54,899 nucleotides of DNA from an uncultured Lachnospiraceae bacterium (GTDB lineage: Bacteria > Bacillota > Clostridia > Lachnospirales > Lachnospiraceae). Under the pieces are notes generated by a model. It did no database searches, had not been told where the DNA came from, and saw nothing but the letters and a program-made list of their open reading frames with translations. Positions 8,687 to 17,090 of the stretch are shown one piece after another (within the stretch, counting starts at the first letter, position 1; each line of letters begins with the position of its first letter). A program made the position numbers and the translations under genes. The stretch covers positions 1-54,899 of the forward strand of contig CACWJQ010000009.1 of assembly GCA_902761225.1 (NCBI GenBank). The letters are read 5' to 3'.

Positions 8687-9256
8687 TTATTTCTCATCTG
8701 CAGTGAAGTATACGAAGAAGTAATCTCCCTCGGTATCATCCTCAAAGTACTCAACGAATGATACGGAGAAATCCTTATATCCCTCGGGAGCTTCGAATAC
8801 AAGAGTTCCTGTCATGGAATCCTTAACGCCGAGATCGTACTCTGCAGGAAGCTGATCGCTGAGAAGGTCCTCGTTGGTCTCTACAGGGAATGCATAAGCA
8901 TCATCATCGTCATCCTCGCCCCACTGAAGTTGGAAGTCCCAGTTGCTCATGGGAATTGACTGATTGAAGGTGTTCTTGATGGTAAGCTCAACAACTACAA
9001 GAACATTTCCGTTTGAAGGAGTGTATCCGCCGATAGCATCCTCGGTAAAGTATGCATCGTTAACGCTGAAATCAAACCATGCTGTCTTCATCTTGGATCC
9101 CATTCTTCCTTCATAGAGATGGGTTCCGTCGTCAAAATCGTAAACCTGAATATCCTCGTCCTCGCTTGCCCACTCGGTTCCGAGTCCGCTCTTTCCGCAG
9201 CCTGCAATGGAAAGGATCATTGTAAGCACAAGAACCATGCTGAGTAATTTTTTCAT
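8687..9256 (-). CDS. Secreted lipoprotein with DUF4352-like domain
   Basis: A 189-residue protein with a lipoprotein signal peptide: KK, a hydrophobic core and lipobox SIAGC with Cys20. After a short acidic linker comes a beta-rich domain with the pattern of the DUF4352 (telokin-like) family: NVLVVVELTIKN followed by an aromatic segment and a final SVSFVEYF strand. It contains a run of Asp residues. Such proteins are anchored outside the cytoplasmic membrane; the role is unknown. It has a strong AGAGGAG site, but no promoter is seen between it and the tuf terminator, so it may be expressed by read-through from tuf. Confidence 0.75.
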   Translation of the reverse strand: MKKLLSMVLVLTMILSIAGCGKSGLGTEWASEDEDIQVYDFDDGTHLYEGRMGSKMKTAWFDFSVNDAYFTEDAIGGYTPSNGNVLVVVELTIKNTFNQSIPMSNWDFQLQWGEDDDDDAYAFPVETNEDLLSDQLPAEYDLGVKDSMTGTLVFEAPEGYKDFSVSFVEYFEDDTEGDYFFVYFTADEK

Positions 9257-9281
9257 ATTTTCTCCTCTGTCTGTATCCTTT

Positions 9282-9313
9282 AAAAAATCCCGGAGAGATA
9301 ATCCCTCCGGGAT
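9282..9313 (-). terminator. Terminator after tuf
   Basis: Stem TCCCGGAG/CTCCGGGA followed on the minus strand by T6. It is located 36-67 bp past the tuf stop. Confidence 0.85.
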
Positions 9314-9348
9314 ATTAGATCAAAAATACTTAGGCGTTTCCTTACCGA

Positions 9349-10536
9349 TTACTCGATGACGGAAGCAACACGGCCTGAACCTACGGTTCTGCCACCCTCA
9401 CGGATAGCGAAGGTAAGTCCCTGCTCCATAGCGATGGGATGGATGAGCTCGATGGTCATCTCAACGTTGTCGCCGGGCATGCACATCTCGGTGCCTTCAG
9501 GAAGGTTGATAACGCCGGTAACGTCAGTTGTTCTGAAATAGAACTGAGGTCTGTAGTTGTTGAAGAAAGGAGTGTGACGTCCACCCTCGTCCTTGGTAAG
9601 AACGTAAACCTGTGCGGTAAACTTCTTATGGCAGGTAACGGTTCCGGGCTTAGCAACAACCTGTCCACGCTCGATATCTTTTCTGTCAACACCACGAAGG
9701 AGTGCTCCAATGTTGTCGCCGGCCTGAGCCTCGTCAAGCATCTTACGGAACATCTCGATACCGGTGATAACTGACTTGCCCTTCTCTTCCTTGATTCCAA
9801 GGATCTCGACTTCGTCGTTGAGGTGAAGAGTTCCACGCTCTACACGGCCGGTAGCAACAGTTCCACGTCCGGTGATGGTGAATACGTCCTCGACAGGCAT
9901 AAGGAAAGGCTTGTCGGTGTCACGCTGAGGATCAGGAATATAGCTGTCAACAGTAGCCATAAGCTCCATGATCTTGTCGCCCCACTCGCCGTTGGGATCT
10001 TCAAGAGCCTTAAGAGCGGAACCCTTGATGATAGGGCAATCCTTGAATCCGTACTCTTCAAGCTGCTCGGTAACTTCCATCTCAACGAGCTCGATAAGCT
10101 CAGGATCGTCAACCATGTCGCACTTGTTAAGGAATACTACGATGTAAGGAACGCCAACCTGTCTGGAAAGAAGGATGTGCTCCTTGGTCTGAGCCATAAC
10201 ACCGTCGGTAGCAGCAACAACGAGGATAGCACCATCCATCTGTGCAGCACCGGTGATCATGTTCTTAACGTAGTCAGCGTGTCCCGGGCAGTCAACGTGA
10301 GCATAGTGTCTGTTCTCGGTCTGATACTCAACGTGTGCGGTAGAAATGGTGATTCCACGCTCTCTCTCTTCGGGAGCCTTATCAATGTTGCTGAAATCGG
10401 TAGCGGTATTACCTGCAACTCTTGCTGCAAGAACCTTGGTTATAGCAGCGGTAAGAGTGGTCTTACCATGGTCAACGTGTCCGATGGTACCAATGTTACA
10501 ATGGGGTTTTGTTCTTTCAAACTTCTCTTTAGCCAT
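9349..10536 (-). CDS. tuf: Elongation factor Tu
   Basis: GTPase that delivers aminoacyl-tRNA to the ribosome. The 395-residue protein has the standard G1 loop [10 protein letters not shown]3 DCPGHADY, G4 NKCD and G5 SALK, then domains 2 and 3 ending in [18 protein letters not shown] at 10536 follows GGAGGG. It is the last gene of rpsL-rpsG-fusA-tuf but has its own promoter overlapping the end of fusA, and is followed by a terminator. Length and motifs are normal. Confidence 0.99.
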   Translation of the reverse strand: MAKEKFERTKPHCNIGTIGHVDHGKTTLTAAITKVLAARVAGNTATDFSNIDKAPEERERGITISTAHVEYQTENRHYAHVDCPGHADYVKNMITGAAQMDGAILVVAATDGVMAQTKEHILLSRQVGVPYIVVFLNKCDMVDDPELIELVEMEVTEQLEEYGFKDCPIIKGSALKALEDPNGEWGDKIMELMATVDSYIPDPQRDTDKPFLMPVEDVFTITGRGTVATGRVERGTLHLNDEVEILGIKEEKGKSVITGIEMFRKMLDEAQAGDNIGALLRGVDRKDIERGQVVAKPGTVTCHKKFTAQVYVLTKDEGGRHTPFFNNYRPQFYFRTTDVTGVINLPEGTEMCMPGDNVEMTIELIHPIAMEQGLTFAIREGGRTVGSGRVASVIE

Positions 10537-10572
10537 TTTACACTTTCCCTCCTAAAATGAAGTGTTTATACT

Positions 10573-10598
10573 GCGCCGTAGACTAGCGCCTACGGCGC
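10573..10598 (-). other. Hairpin in the tuf leader
   Basis: GCGCCGTAG pairs with CTACGGCGC around an 8-base loop. On the minus strand it is followed by AGTATAAAC rather than a T-tract, so it is not a good terminator for fusA. It would lie in the 5' untranslated region of a transcript from the tuf promoter. Confidence 0.6.
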
Positions 10599-10625
10599 CC
10601 ATTTTTCGTTACACGGCTAACGTCT

Positions 10626-10654
10626 ATTATATTAAAACCTCAGCCGTAATTCAA
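10626..10654 (-). promoter_or_regulatory. tuf promoter
   Basis: Minus-strand -35 TTGAAT (10649-10654), 17-bp spacer and perfect -10 TATAAT (10626-10631), directly after the fusA stop. It gives tuf transcription independent of the str operon. Confidence 0.8.
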
Positions 10655-10658
10655 GCAT

Positions 10659-12815
10659 TTATTTGCTTGCAAGGACCTTCTCCTGAACGTTCTTGGGAAC
10701 GGGCTCGTACTTTTCGAAGAACATTGAGTAGTTACCACGGCCCTGGGTTCTGGAACGAAGGTCTGTTGAGTATCCGAACATCTCTGCGAGAGGAACGAAT
10801 GCCTTAACCATCTTGCCTCCGCCGATATCTTCCATTCCCTCAACACGTCCACGTCTTGAGTTAAGGTCACCGATAACGTCGCCCATGTACTCCTCAGGCA
10901 TTGTAACCTCAACCTTCATGATGGGCTCGAGAAGAACGGGAGCCGCCTTGCTCATAGCATCCTTGAATGCCATCGATCCGGCAATGTGGAATGCCATTTC
11001 GGAAGAGTCGACCTCGTGGTAGGATCCGTCGTAAACATTAGCGTGAACGCCGAGTACGGGGAATCCGCCGAGGATACCTGCCTGCATTGCTTCCTTGATA
11101 CCTTCTCCGACTGCAGGTACATACTCCTTGGGAATAGCACCGCCCACGATGGTGGATTCGAAGAGCAGCTGAGGGGGCTCATTGAGCAGGATGTTAGCCT
11201 TGGGATCGAAGTCAAAGTGATCACAGTTAGCTTCCATGGGCTCGAACTTAACTTTACAGTGTCCGTACTGTCCACGTCCGCCGGACTGCTTAGCATACTT
11301 GCACTCGACATCAACAGCCTTTGTGAATGCTTCCTTGTAAGCAACCTGAGGTGCACCTACGTTAGCCTCAACCTTGTACTCACGAAGGAGTCTGTCAACG
11401 ATGATCTCAAGGTGAAGCTCACCCATACCTGCGATGATGGTCTGGCCGGTCTCGGTATTGGTATGTGCTCTGAATGTAGGATCCTCTTCAGCAAGCTTTG
11501 CAAGAGCATCTGCCATCTTGTCCTGACCTGCCTTGGTCTTGGGCTCGATAGCGAGCTCGATAACAGGCTCGGGGAACTCCATGGACTCGAGGATGATAGG
11601 ATGCTGCTCGTCGCAGATGGTATCACCGGTAGAGGTGGACTTAAATCCTACTGCTGCTGCTATATCACCTGAGAATACCTCGTCAAGCTCGGATCTCTTG
11701 TTAGCATGCATCTGAAGGATACGTCCGACTCTCTCTTTCTTGCCCTTTGAGGAGTTGTATACGTAGGAACCTGACTTCAGTGTTCCTGAATAAACTCTGA
11801 AGAATGCAAGTCTTCCTACGAAAGGATCGGAAATGATCTTGAATGCAAGAGCTGAGAAAGGCTCATCATCGGATGACTTTCTTGTAAGCTCATTGCCTTC
11901 GTCGTCGGTTCCTACAGCATCGGGGATGTCGGTAGGAGCGGGCATGAAGTCGATGACAGCATCAAGAAGCTTCTGGATACCCTTGTTCTGGTGTGCGGAT
12001 CCGCAGCATACGGGAACACCGGAATTGTCGATGGTAGCCTTACGAAGAGCTGCCTTCATCTCGGGAACAGTGGGCTCCTCGCCGTCGAGATACTTCATCA
12101 TGAGCTCATCATCGAACTCACAGATCTGCTCAACAAGCTTGGTGTGCCACTCATCAGCCTCAGCCTTCATATCATCGGGGATATCGGTGATGGAGATATC
12201 TTCGCCCTTGCTGTCATTATAGATATAAGCCTTCATCTCGAAGAGGTCGATGATTCCCTGGAAATAATCTTCCTTACCGATGGGGAGTTCGATAACAACA
12301 GGGTTCTTGCCCAGCTTGGTACGGATCTCCTTAACGGTGTTCATGAAGTTAGCTCCAAGAATGTCCATCTTGTTGACAAAAGCCATTCTCGGTACGTGAT
12401 AGGTGTCAGCCTGTCTCCATACGTTCTCGGACTGAGGCTCAACACCGCCCTTAGCATCGAAGACACCTACAGCTCCGTCGAGGACTCTGAGAGATCTCTC
12501 AACCTCTACGGTAAAGTCGACGTGTCCCGGGGTATCAATGATGTTGATACGGTGCTCAAGAGCTCCGGGCTGGGGCTTGCAGTTCTCCTGATGTGTCCAG
12601 TGGCAGGTGGTAGCTGCTGAAGTAATGGTTATACCTCTCTCCTGCTCCTGCTCCATGTAGTCCATGGTAGCGGTTCCTTCGTAGGTCTCACCAATCTTGT
12701 AGTTAACACCTGTATAATACAGAATACGCTCGGTAAGAGTTGTCTTACCTGCATCGATATGCGCCATGATACCGATGTTTCTCGTTCTCTCGAGGGGATA
12801 TTGTCTTTCTGCCAT
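10659..12815 (-). CDS. fusA: Elongation factor G
   Basis: Translocase GTPase of translation, also acting in ribosome recycling with RRF. The 718-residue protein shows G1 AHIDAGKTT, the switch I segment [12 protein letters not shown]3 DTPGHVDF and G4 NKMD, followed by the domain II-V sequence ending with the [11 protein letters not shown] region. It is slightly longer than the usual 690-705 residues. ATG at 12815 has AAGGAGG seven to eight bases upstream. It is 13 bp downstream of rpsG and clearly in the str operon. Confidence 0.99.
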   Translation of the reverse strand: MAERQYPLERTRNIGIMAHIDAGKTTLTERILYYTGVNYKIGETYEGTATMDYMEQEQERGITITSAATTCHWTHQENCKPQPGALEHRINIIDTPGHVDFTVEVERSLRVLDGAVGVFDAKGGVEPQSENVWRQADTYHVPRMAFVNKMDILGANFMNTVKEIRTKLGKNPVVIELPIGKEDYFQGIIDLFEMKAYIYNDSKGEDISITDIPDDMKAEADEWHTKLVEQICEFDDELMMKYLDGEEPTVPEMKAALRKATIDNSGVPVCCGSAHQNKGIQKLLDAVIDFMPAPTDIPDAVGTDDEGNELTRKSSDDEPFSALAFKIISDPFVGRLAFFRVYSGTLKSGSYVYNSSKGKKERVGRILQMHANKRSELDEVFSGDIAAAVGFKSTSTGDTICDEQHPIILESMEFPEPVIELAIEPKTKAGQDKMADALAKLAEEDPTFRAHTNTETGQTIIAGMGELHLEIIVDRLLREYKVEANVGAPQVAYKEAFTKAVDVECKYAKQSGGRGQYGHCKVKFEPMEANCDHFDFDPKANILLNEPPQLLFESTIVGGAIPKEYVPAVGEGIKEAMQAGILGGFPVLGVHANVYDGSYHEVDSSEMAFHIAGSMAFKDAMSKAAPVLLEPIMKVEVTMPEEYMGDVIGDLNSRRGRVEGMEDIGGGKMVKAFVPLAEMFGYSTDLRSRTQGRGNYSMFFEKYEPVPKNVQEKVLASK

Positions 12816-12828
12816 TTACTATCCCTCC

Positions 12829-13299
12829 TTAAAAACGATAATGTGCAAACGCCTTGTTTGCCTCGGCCATCTTGTGCATATCTTCCTTACGCTTTACAGC
12901 ACCGCCGGTGTTGTTTGAAGCGTCAATGATCTCATTGGCAAGTCTGTCTACCATGGTCTTCTCGCCACGCTTGCGAGCGAACATGGTAAGCCATCTGAGG
13001 CCGAGTGTCTGTCTTCTCTCGGGCTTAACCTCGAGAGGAACCTGATAGGTAGCTCCGCCGACTCTTCTTGCCTTACACTCAAGAGTAGGCATAATGTTGT
13101 TCATTGCTGCCTGGAATACTTCGAGTGCGGGCTTGCCGGACTTCTCTTCTACCTGTGCAAATGCTCCGTAAACGATCTTCTGGGCTACGCCCTTCTTACC
13201 GTCAAGCATGACGTTGTTCACAAGCTTTGTGACAACCTTGTCATTATACAGAGGATCTGCCAAAACGTCTCTTTTTGCAATATGTCCTTTTCTTGGCAC
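12829..13299 (-). CDS. rpsG: 30S ribosomal protein S7
   Basis: Primary 16S rRNA-binding protein that nucleates assembly of the 30S head. The 156-residue length and sequence ([18 protein letters not shown] at the start; [20 protein letters not shown] near the end) are standard. The start codon is GTG with a GGAGGG site nine bases upstream. It lies 13 bp before fusA and 176 bp after rpsL; the rpsL-rpsG gap shows no terminator and could hold an S7-type leader, but I see no structure I can name. Confidence 0.98.
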   Translation of the reverse strand: MPRKGHIAKRDVLADPLYNDKVVTKLVNNVMLDGKKGVAQKIVYGAFAQVEEKSGKPALEVFQAAMNNIMPTLECKARRVGGATYQVPLEVKPERRQTLGLRWLTMFARKRGEKTMVDRLANEIIDASNNTGGAVKRKEDMHKMAEANKAFAHYRF

Positions 13300-13475
13300 G
13301 TTACTTCCCTCCTTAACAAATTAAAGTTAACTCATCGGTACTCACATGTGTTTCCCCAAGTGTTCGTGCTGTAGTTAGGTTCTCTTTAGATATATTAAAA
13401 GATGAACTAAGCTTTCCAACACTAAATCTCAGTTACGTTTTTGTAATTACCTTAACCCCGGATCACAAGAAATTA

Positions 13476-13895
13476 TTATTTCTTCTCCTTGGGTCTCTTG
13501 GCACCGTACTTGGAACGGGCCTGTCTGCGGTTTGCCACGCCTGCGGTATCAAGGGTTCCACGGATGATGTGATATCTGGTACCGGGAAGATCCTTAACAC
13601 GTCCGCCACGGATAAGAACTACAGAGTGCTCCTGAAGGTTGTGTCCTTCACCGGGAATGTAGCTGGTTACTTCGATTCCGTTTGAAAGACGTACTCTGGC
13701 GATCTTACGAAGTGCGGAGTTAGGCTTCTTAGGGGTAGCGGTCTTAACAGCTGTGCAGACGCCACGCTTCTGGGGTGAGGAGTTGTTAACAGCCTTCTTG
13801 TGAAGAGAGTTAAAGCTTCTCTGAAGAGCAGGAGCAGTAGACTTCTTAACGCTGGTCTCGCGGCCCTTTCTTACTAACTGGTTAAATGTGGGCAT
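13476..13895 (-). CDS. rpsL: 30S ribosomal protein S12
   Basis: Decoding-centre protein of the 30S subunit. The 139-residue protein starts [13 protein letters not shown], which sets ATG 13895 as the start rather than the GTG three codons upstream. The conserved loops [11 protein letters not shown] (site of streptomycin-resistance changes in other species) and [25 protein letters not shown] are intact, with wild-type lysines in both. It is the first gene of the str operon and has a strong promoter about 140 bp upstream. Confidence 0.99.
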   Translation of the reverse strand: MPTFNQLVRKGRETSVKKSTAPALQRSFNSLHKKAVNNSSPQKRGVCTAVKTATPKKPNSALRKIARVRLSNGIEVTSYIPGEGHNLQEHSVVLIRGGRVKDLPGTRYHIIRGTLDTAGVANRRQARSKYGAKRPKEKK

Positions 13896-13942
13896 TTCGT
13901 TCACCTTTCCTTTCTTAATATTTGCGTTCTATGCGCTATGGC

Positions 13943-14005
13943 TTATAATACCCTCAGACGGTGCGTTTCCGTCATTACGCTGCCTTGTATGCAGCATATG
14001 GGCAT
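13943..14005 (-). CDS. Possible 20-codon leader ORF of rpsL
   Basis: Within the transcribed rpsL leader, ATG at 14005 has a good Shine-Dalgarno (AAAGGA, six bases upstream) and opens a 20-residue frame that reads MPICCIQGSV and ends in TAA. It lies about 25 bp after the predicted transcription start and 47 bp before rpsL. It may be a leader peptide or a chance frame; no family is recognised. Confidence 0.3.
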   Translation of the reverse strand: MPICCIQGSVMTETHRLRVL

Positions 14006-14033
14006 AGTAAGTCCTTTTTACGCACGCTAAATG

Positions 14034-14062
14034 ATTATAGGTTGCACGGCTTCCTTTGTCAA
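14034..14062 (-). promoter_or_regulatory. rpsL (str operon) promoter
   Basis: Consensus -35 TTGACA (14057-14062), 17-bp spacer and consensus -10 TATAAT (14034-14039) on the minus strand. It drives rpsL-rpsG-fusA, separately from rpoBC. Confidence 0.92.
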
Positions 14063-14133
14063 TCAGTATTTTTTCTCTTTCAGCCCCATGAAAAAACCGC
14101 CCCGACTAATGATTGTGGCGGTATCTGTTTTTA

Positions 14134-14162
14134 TTGATAGATAAATCAACATATAGTATAAT
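14134..14162 (+). promoter_or_regulatory. Promoter of GlsB-like gene
   Basis: -35 TTGATA (14134-14139), 17-bp spacer and -10 TATAAT (14157-14162) on the plus strand, about 60 bp before the GlsB-like start. It is divergent from the rpsL promoter. A small hairpin (CCGCC/GGCGG, 14096-14121) lies between the two promoters. Confidence 0.85.
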
Positions 14163-14223
14163 TCCACCGGTAACGGAAAATAGTGTTTTCCGCAATGTAC
14201 CACATTATCGAAAGGAGAAAACA

Positions 14224-14472
14224 ATGGGCTCACTTGTATCAATCATAATAGCCATCATCATGGGCGGCATCTCAGGATGGCTTGCCGGCATCATCATGAA
14301 GAGCAACAACGGCATCCTTCTCAACATCATCCTCGGCATTGTCGGAGGTGCTGTAGCAGGTGCTCTCTTCGGACTCATCGGCATCAGCTTCAACGGCATC
14401 ATCGGCGGACTTATCTGCGGTGTGGTCGGTGCCTGCCTGCTGATCTTTATAGTAAGATTAATAAAAAAATAA
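14224..14472 (+). CDS. GlsB/YeaQ/YmgE-family membrane protein
   Basis: An 82-residue, very hydrophobic protein with three closely spaced membrane segments and many Gly pairs (GGISGWLAGIIMK, GIVGGAVAGALFGLIG, GLICGVVGACLL). This is the signature of the GlsB/YeaQ/YmgE family, often called transglycosylase-associated and linked to stress in other bacteria; the biochemical role is not established. The start at 14224 is fixed by AAAGGAG six bases upstream and lies downstream of a near-consensus promoter, so an in-frame extension further upstream can be ignored. It is monocistronic, followed by a hairpin with a T7 tract. Confidence 0.88.
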   Translation: MGSLVSIIIAIIMGGISGWLAGIIMKSNNGILLNIILGIVGGAVAGALFGLIGISFNGIIGGLICGVVGACLLIFIVRLIKK

Positions 14473-14490
14473 AGATTATCATGTGTTATT

Positions 14491-14542
14491 GGGGTCGGAA
14501 TGCTGTTATACTATGGCAGGGTTTCGGCCCCGATATTTTTTT
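14491..14542 (+). terminator. Terminator after GlsB-like gene
   Basis: Outer stem GGGG(T)CGG..AA with TTTCGGCCCC, inner CTG/CAG hairpin, followed by T7. The start of the lipoprotein gene is only about 20 bases further, so that gene probably has a promoter embedded here or depends on read-through. Confidence 0.6.
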
Positions 14543-14563
14543 GCTATAAGAAACGAGATCATC

Positions 14564-15886
14564 ATGAAGAAAACAATCCCCGCCATCATAATATCCACAA
14601 TGCTGTTCACAGGCGGATGCGCATTTACTGCTGCTCCTCCCGCAGACGAACCGGAGGTGCAGGAGGTTACCGTAAACTCCGTAACGGATGAAGAAGATCC
14701 TGCATCCGATGTTTCCGGAGGAGATACCTCTCCGGAGGTTCAGGAGCCCGAGATTCCTGAAGAACCCGAAGAGCCGGCAGAGCCCGAGCTTCCCCAAACC
14801 GTCAGTATACTTGGGGCAGAAACAGACATTCACGAACAGAGCCTGGACCTTGCCCTGATGACTCCTGATGACGTTCCCGCAGTTGCAGAAGCGATCGCGC
14901 AGATGCCTGAGCTTGGCTGGATCAACCTGATGAATGAAGAAGGTTTATCTGAGCTGTCTGTAGCCGATGTGAAGGCTCTTAAGGAAAGCAACCCCTCCGT
15001 TAATTTCATATATGATTTTGACCTCTTCGGAAAAAGAGTATCCACCATGGATACAGAGGTCACCTACCAGTGGGTTCCCATCGGAAACGAGGGCGAGGAA
15101 GAGATACGCAATGCTCTTTCAATTTTTAATGACTGTCAGTATTTTCTGCTGGATGACTGCGGAATAGACAATGAGGTCATGGACGGGATAAGGAACGATT
15201 TTCCGGATACCAAAGTGGTATGGAGGATCCACGTCGGCACCAGAAGCGCACTGACTGACGACCAGGTCATCCGCATGACCCACGGCATCAACGATTCCAT
15301 GACGGAACCCCTTAAGTACTGCCATGACGTGGTCTATATGGACCTTGGGCACGATGCGGGGATCACGGATATCTCCTTTATACAGTACATGCCCCTCCTT
15401 GAATGCATCATTCTCTCAGATGCCAAGATGACGGATATCACTCCCCTTTCATACTGCCACAACCTGACATGGGTGGAGCTGGTATATTGCGACAGGCTTA
15501 AGGATATAACCCCCATAGTGAACCTGGAGTCGGTAAAATATCTCAATATCAGCTACAGCGGGATCAGGGATATCACACCCATAGACACAATGAACCTGGA
15601 CAGATTCTGCGCCATCGCCATCGGTGTAAGTGATGAACAGCTGGAGGAATATAAGGCTGCCCATCCTGACACTCTTGCCATCAATTCCGGCAATCCTTAC
15701 GGATATGCGTGGCGCTACAATGATTACGGCTATCATTTCTTCTGGTATTACGCGAGAATGCGTGAGGCCTTCAGGTATGACCAGGGAAGCCCGGGCGGCT
15801 TCAAGCTTCCGGAGGTATGGATCAACAATCCGCCCGAGGAGATACCGGCAGAGACTGAGGAAAGCAGCCCTGCTGAGGAAACATAA
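14564..15886 (+). CDS. Leucine-rich-repeat lipoprotein
   Basis: A 440-residue surface lipoprotein. Signal peptide MKKTIPAIIISTMLFTGGC gives a lipidated Cys19. Residues about 25-80 form an acidic Pro/Glu-rich spacer (repeated PEIPEEPEEPAEPE-like runs), suited to crossing the wall. Residues about 240-360 contain internalin-like LRR units with the TDISFI, TDITPL, KDITPI and RDITPI pattern. The C-terminal 80 residues are Tyr/Trp-rich with a Pro/Glu tail. Cysteines are unusually frequent for an exported protein. It probably binds a protein or carbohydrate at the surface; the target is unknown. The ribosome binding site is weak. Confidence 0.8.
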   Translation: MKKTIPAIIISTMLFTGGCAFTAAPPADEPEVQEVTVNSVTDEEDPASDVSGGDTSPEVQEPEIPEEPEEPAEPELPQTVSILGAETDIHEQSLDLALMTPDDVPAVAEAIAQMPELGWINLMNEEGLSELSVADVKALKESNPSVNFIYDFDLFGKRVSTMDTEVTYQWVPIGNEGEEEIRNALSIFNDCQYFLLDDCGIDNEVMDGIRNDFPDTKVVWRIHVGTRSALTDDQVIRMTHGINDSMTEPLKYCHDVVYMDLGHDAGITDISFIQYMPLLECIILSDAKMTDITPLSYCHNLTWVELVYCDRLKDITPIVNLESVKYLNISYSGIRDITPIDTMNLDRFCAIAIGVSDEQLEEYKAAHPDTLAINSGNPYGYAWRYNDYGYHFFWYYARMREAFRYDQGSPGGFKLPEVWINNPPEEIPAETEESSPAEET

Positions 15887-15889
15887 AAT

Positions 15890-15930
15890 AAAGCCTGCAT
15901 GGACTTACTGTCCGATGCAGGCTTTCTTTT
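15890..15930. terminator. Bidirectional terminator between convergent genes
   Basis: Long stem AAAGCCTGCAT/ATGCAGGCTTT with an inner GGAC/GTCC stem, flanked by A- and T-rich tracts. It serves the LRR lipoprotein gene (plus) and rfbD (minus). Confidence 0.88.
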
Positions 15931-15944
15931 ATGTTACAGACCTT

Positions 15945-16865
15945 TCAGTTAACACTCTTAAGCTCAATAAGATATCTGTGAAGAGCATCCTTCCAGTCAG
16001 GAAGGGGAGTGAATCCGTTCTTAACAAGCTTGGACTTATCCAGTCTTGAATTGAAAGGCCTCTTTGCCTTGCTGAGTCCGTACTCCTCAGTGGTAACCCT
16101 GTTTATGACAGTGGACTTGCCACCCTCTTTCATTATCGCTTCCGCAAAATCAGCCCAGGATATATATCCGCCCTCGTTGGTCGCATGATAATAGCCGTAT
16201 TTTTCCGTAAGGATCATATCAACAAGCAGGACTGCAAGATCATAGGTATATGTGGGAGTTCCGATCTGGTCATCCACAACCCTGAGAGAGTCATGGGTAT
16301 CCGCAAGTCCCAGCATGGTCTTGATAAAGTTCTTGCCGTTAAGTCCGAAAACCCAGGCGATCCTTACTATGAAGTACTTCTCAAGTCTTGAAGATACAGC
16401 CTTCTCACCTTCAAGCTTGGTCTCACCGTAGTAATTGAGGGGAGCATAATCCTTACAGTCCGGATCCCAGGCTTCAGTACCCTCACCGTTAAAAACGTAA
16501 TCGGTGCTCAGGTACAGCATCTTGGCATCACATTCCCTGCAGGCTTCGGCGATATGGTCCGTTCCCTTCGCATTTACCGCATATACCTTATCCCTGTTTG
16601 CTTCGTCCTCAGCGGCATCAACCGCAGTCCATGCAGCGCAGTGCATTACAACATCCGCCCCGGTACTTCTGATGGTATCAAGCACCCCATCCCGGTCGGT
16701 TATATCCATCTGAACATATGCAGCGCTCCCGGCTGCGCTCCCATCCTTTATCCCGCTGTACTGAGGGGTAATATCAGAACCTACGCTTTCAATATTTCTC
16801 CTGGCAAGTTCGTTCATAAGATCATGACCGAGCTGTCCGTTAACTCCTGTGACGAGTACCTTCAT
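15945..16865 (-). CDS. rfbD: dTDP-4-dehydrorhamnose reductase
   Basis: Last enzyme of dTDP-L-rhamnose synthesis, an extended short-chain dehydrogenase. The 306-residue protein has the NAD(P)-binding motif VTGVNGQLGHDL at the N-terminus, the STDYVFNGEG segment and the catalytic YxxxK as YYGETK, followed by the RIAWVFG motif. The other rhamnose genes (rfbA/B/C) are not adjacent. ATG at 16865 has an AGGAG site. It sits between rpoC and the str operon, where unrelated genes are not usual, and is convergent with the LRR lipoprotein gene. Upstream a TATAAT is visible near 17010 but its -35 is poor. Confidence 0.95.
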   Translation of the reverse strand: MKVLVTGVNGQLGHDLMNELARRNIESVGSDITPQYSGIKDGSAAGSAAYVQMDITDRDGVLDTIRSTGADVVMHCAAWTAVDAAEDEANRDKVYAVNAKGTDHIAEACRECDAKMLYLSTDYVFNGEGTEAWDPDCKDYAPLNYYGETKLEGEKAVSSRLEKYFIVRIAWVFGLNGKNFIKTMLGLADTHDSLRVVDDQIGTPTYTYDLAVLLVDMILTEKYGYYHATNEGGYISWADFAEAIMKEGGKSTVINRVTTEEYGLSKAKRPFNSRLDKSKLVKNGFTPLPDWKDALHRYLIELKSVN

Positions 16866-17039
16866 ACCATTCTCCTGATCTTGTCTTCATTTCATAGATC
16901 CATATGATCCGCTTATCTGACCTGTCCCTTACATACACGGCTTACCCTGCTTTCCGGCATATAACTTATCCGGACCTGTTTCGGGCAGGCGGTCAGCTTC
17001 TGAAACATTATAAGATAAAAACCTCATAAATGCACGTTC

Positions 17040-17070
17040 CCGGCTCGGAAAATCCTTGCCGGGAACGAAA
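17040..17070 (-). terminator. Hairpin after rpoC
   Basis: GTTCCCGGC pairs with GCCGGGAAC around a 13-base loop just beyond the rpoC stop. The T-tract expected on the minus strand is weak (a T-rich run follows only after about 15 bases), so termination is likely but may be partial, leaving some read-through into rfbD. Confidence 0.55.
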
Positions 17071-17090
17071 AATTTATTTAACTGTGAAGA

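Noticed and set aside
14113-14223. N-terminal extension of the GlsB-like protein
   Set aside because: The extension covers the promoter; the internal ATG at 14224 has a strong ribosome binding site and gives the normal family length.
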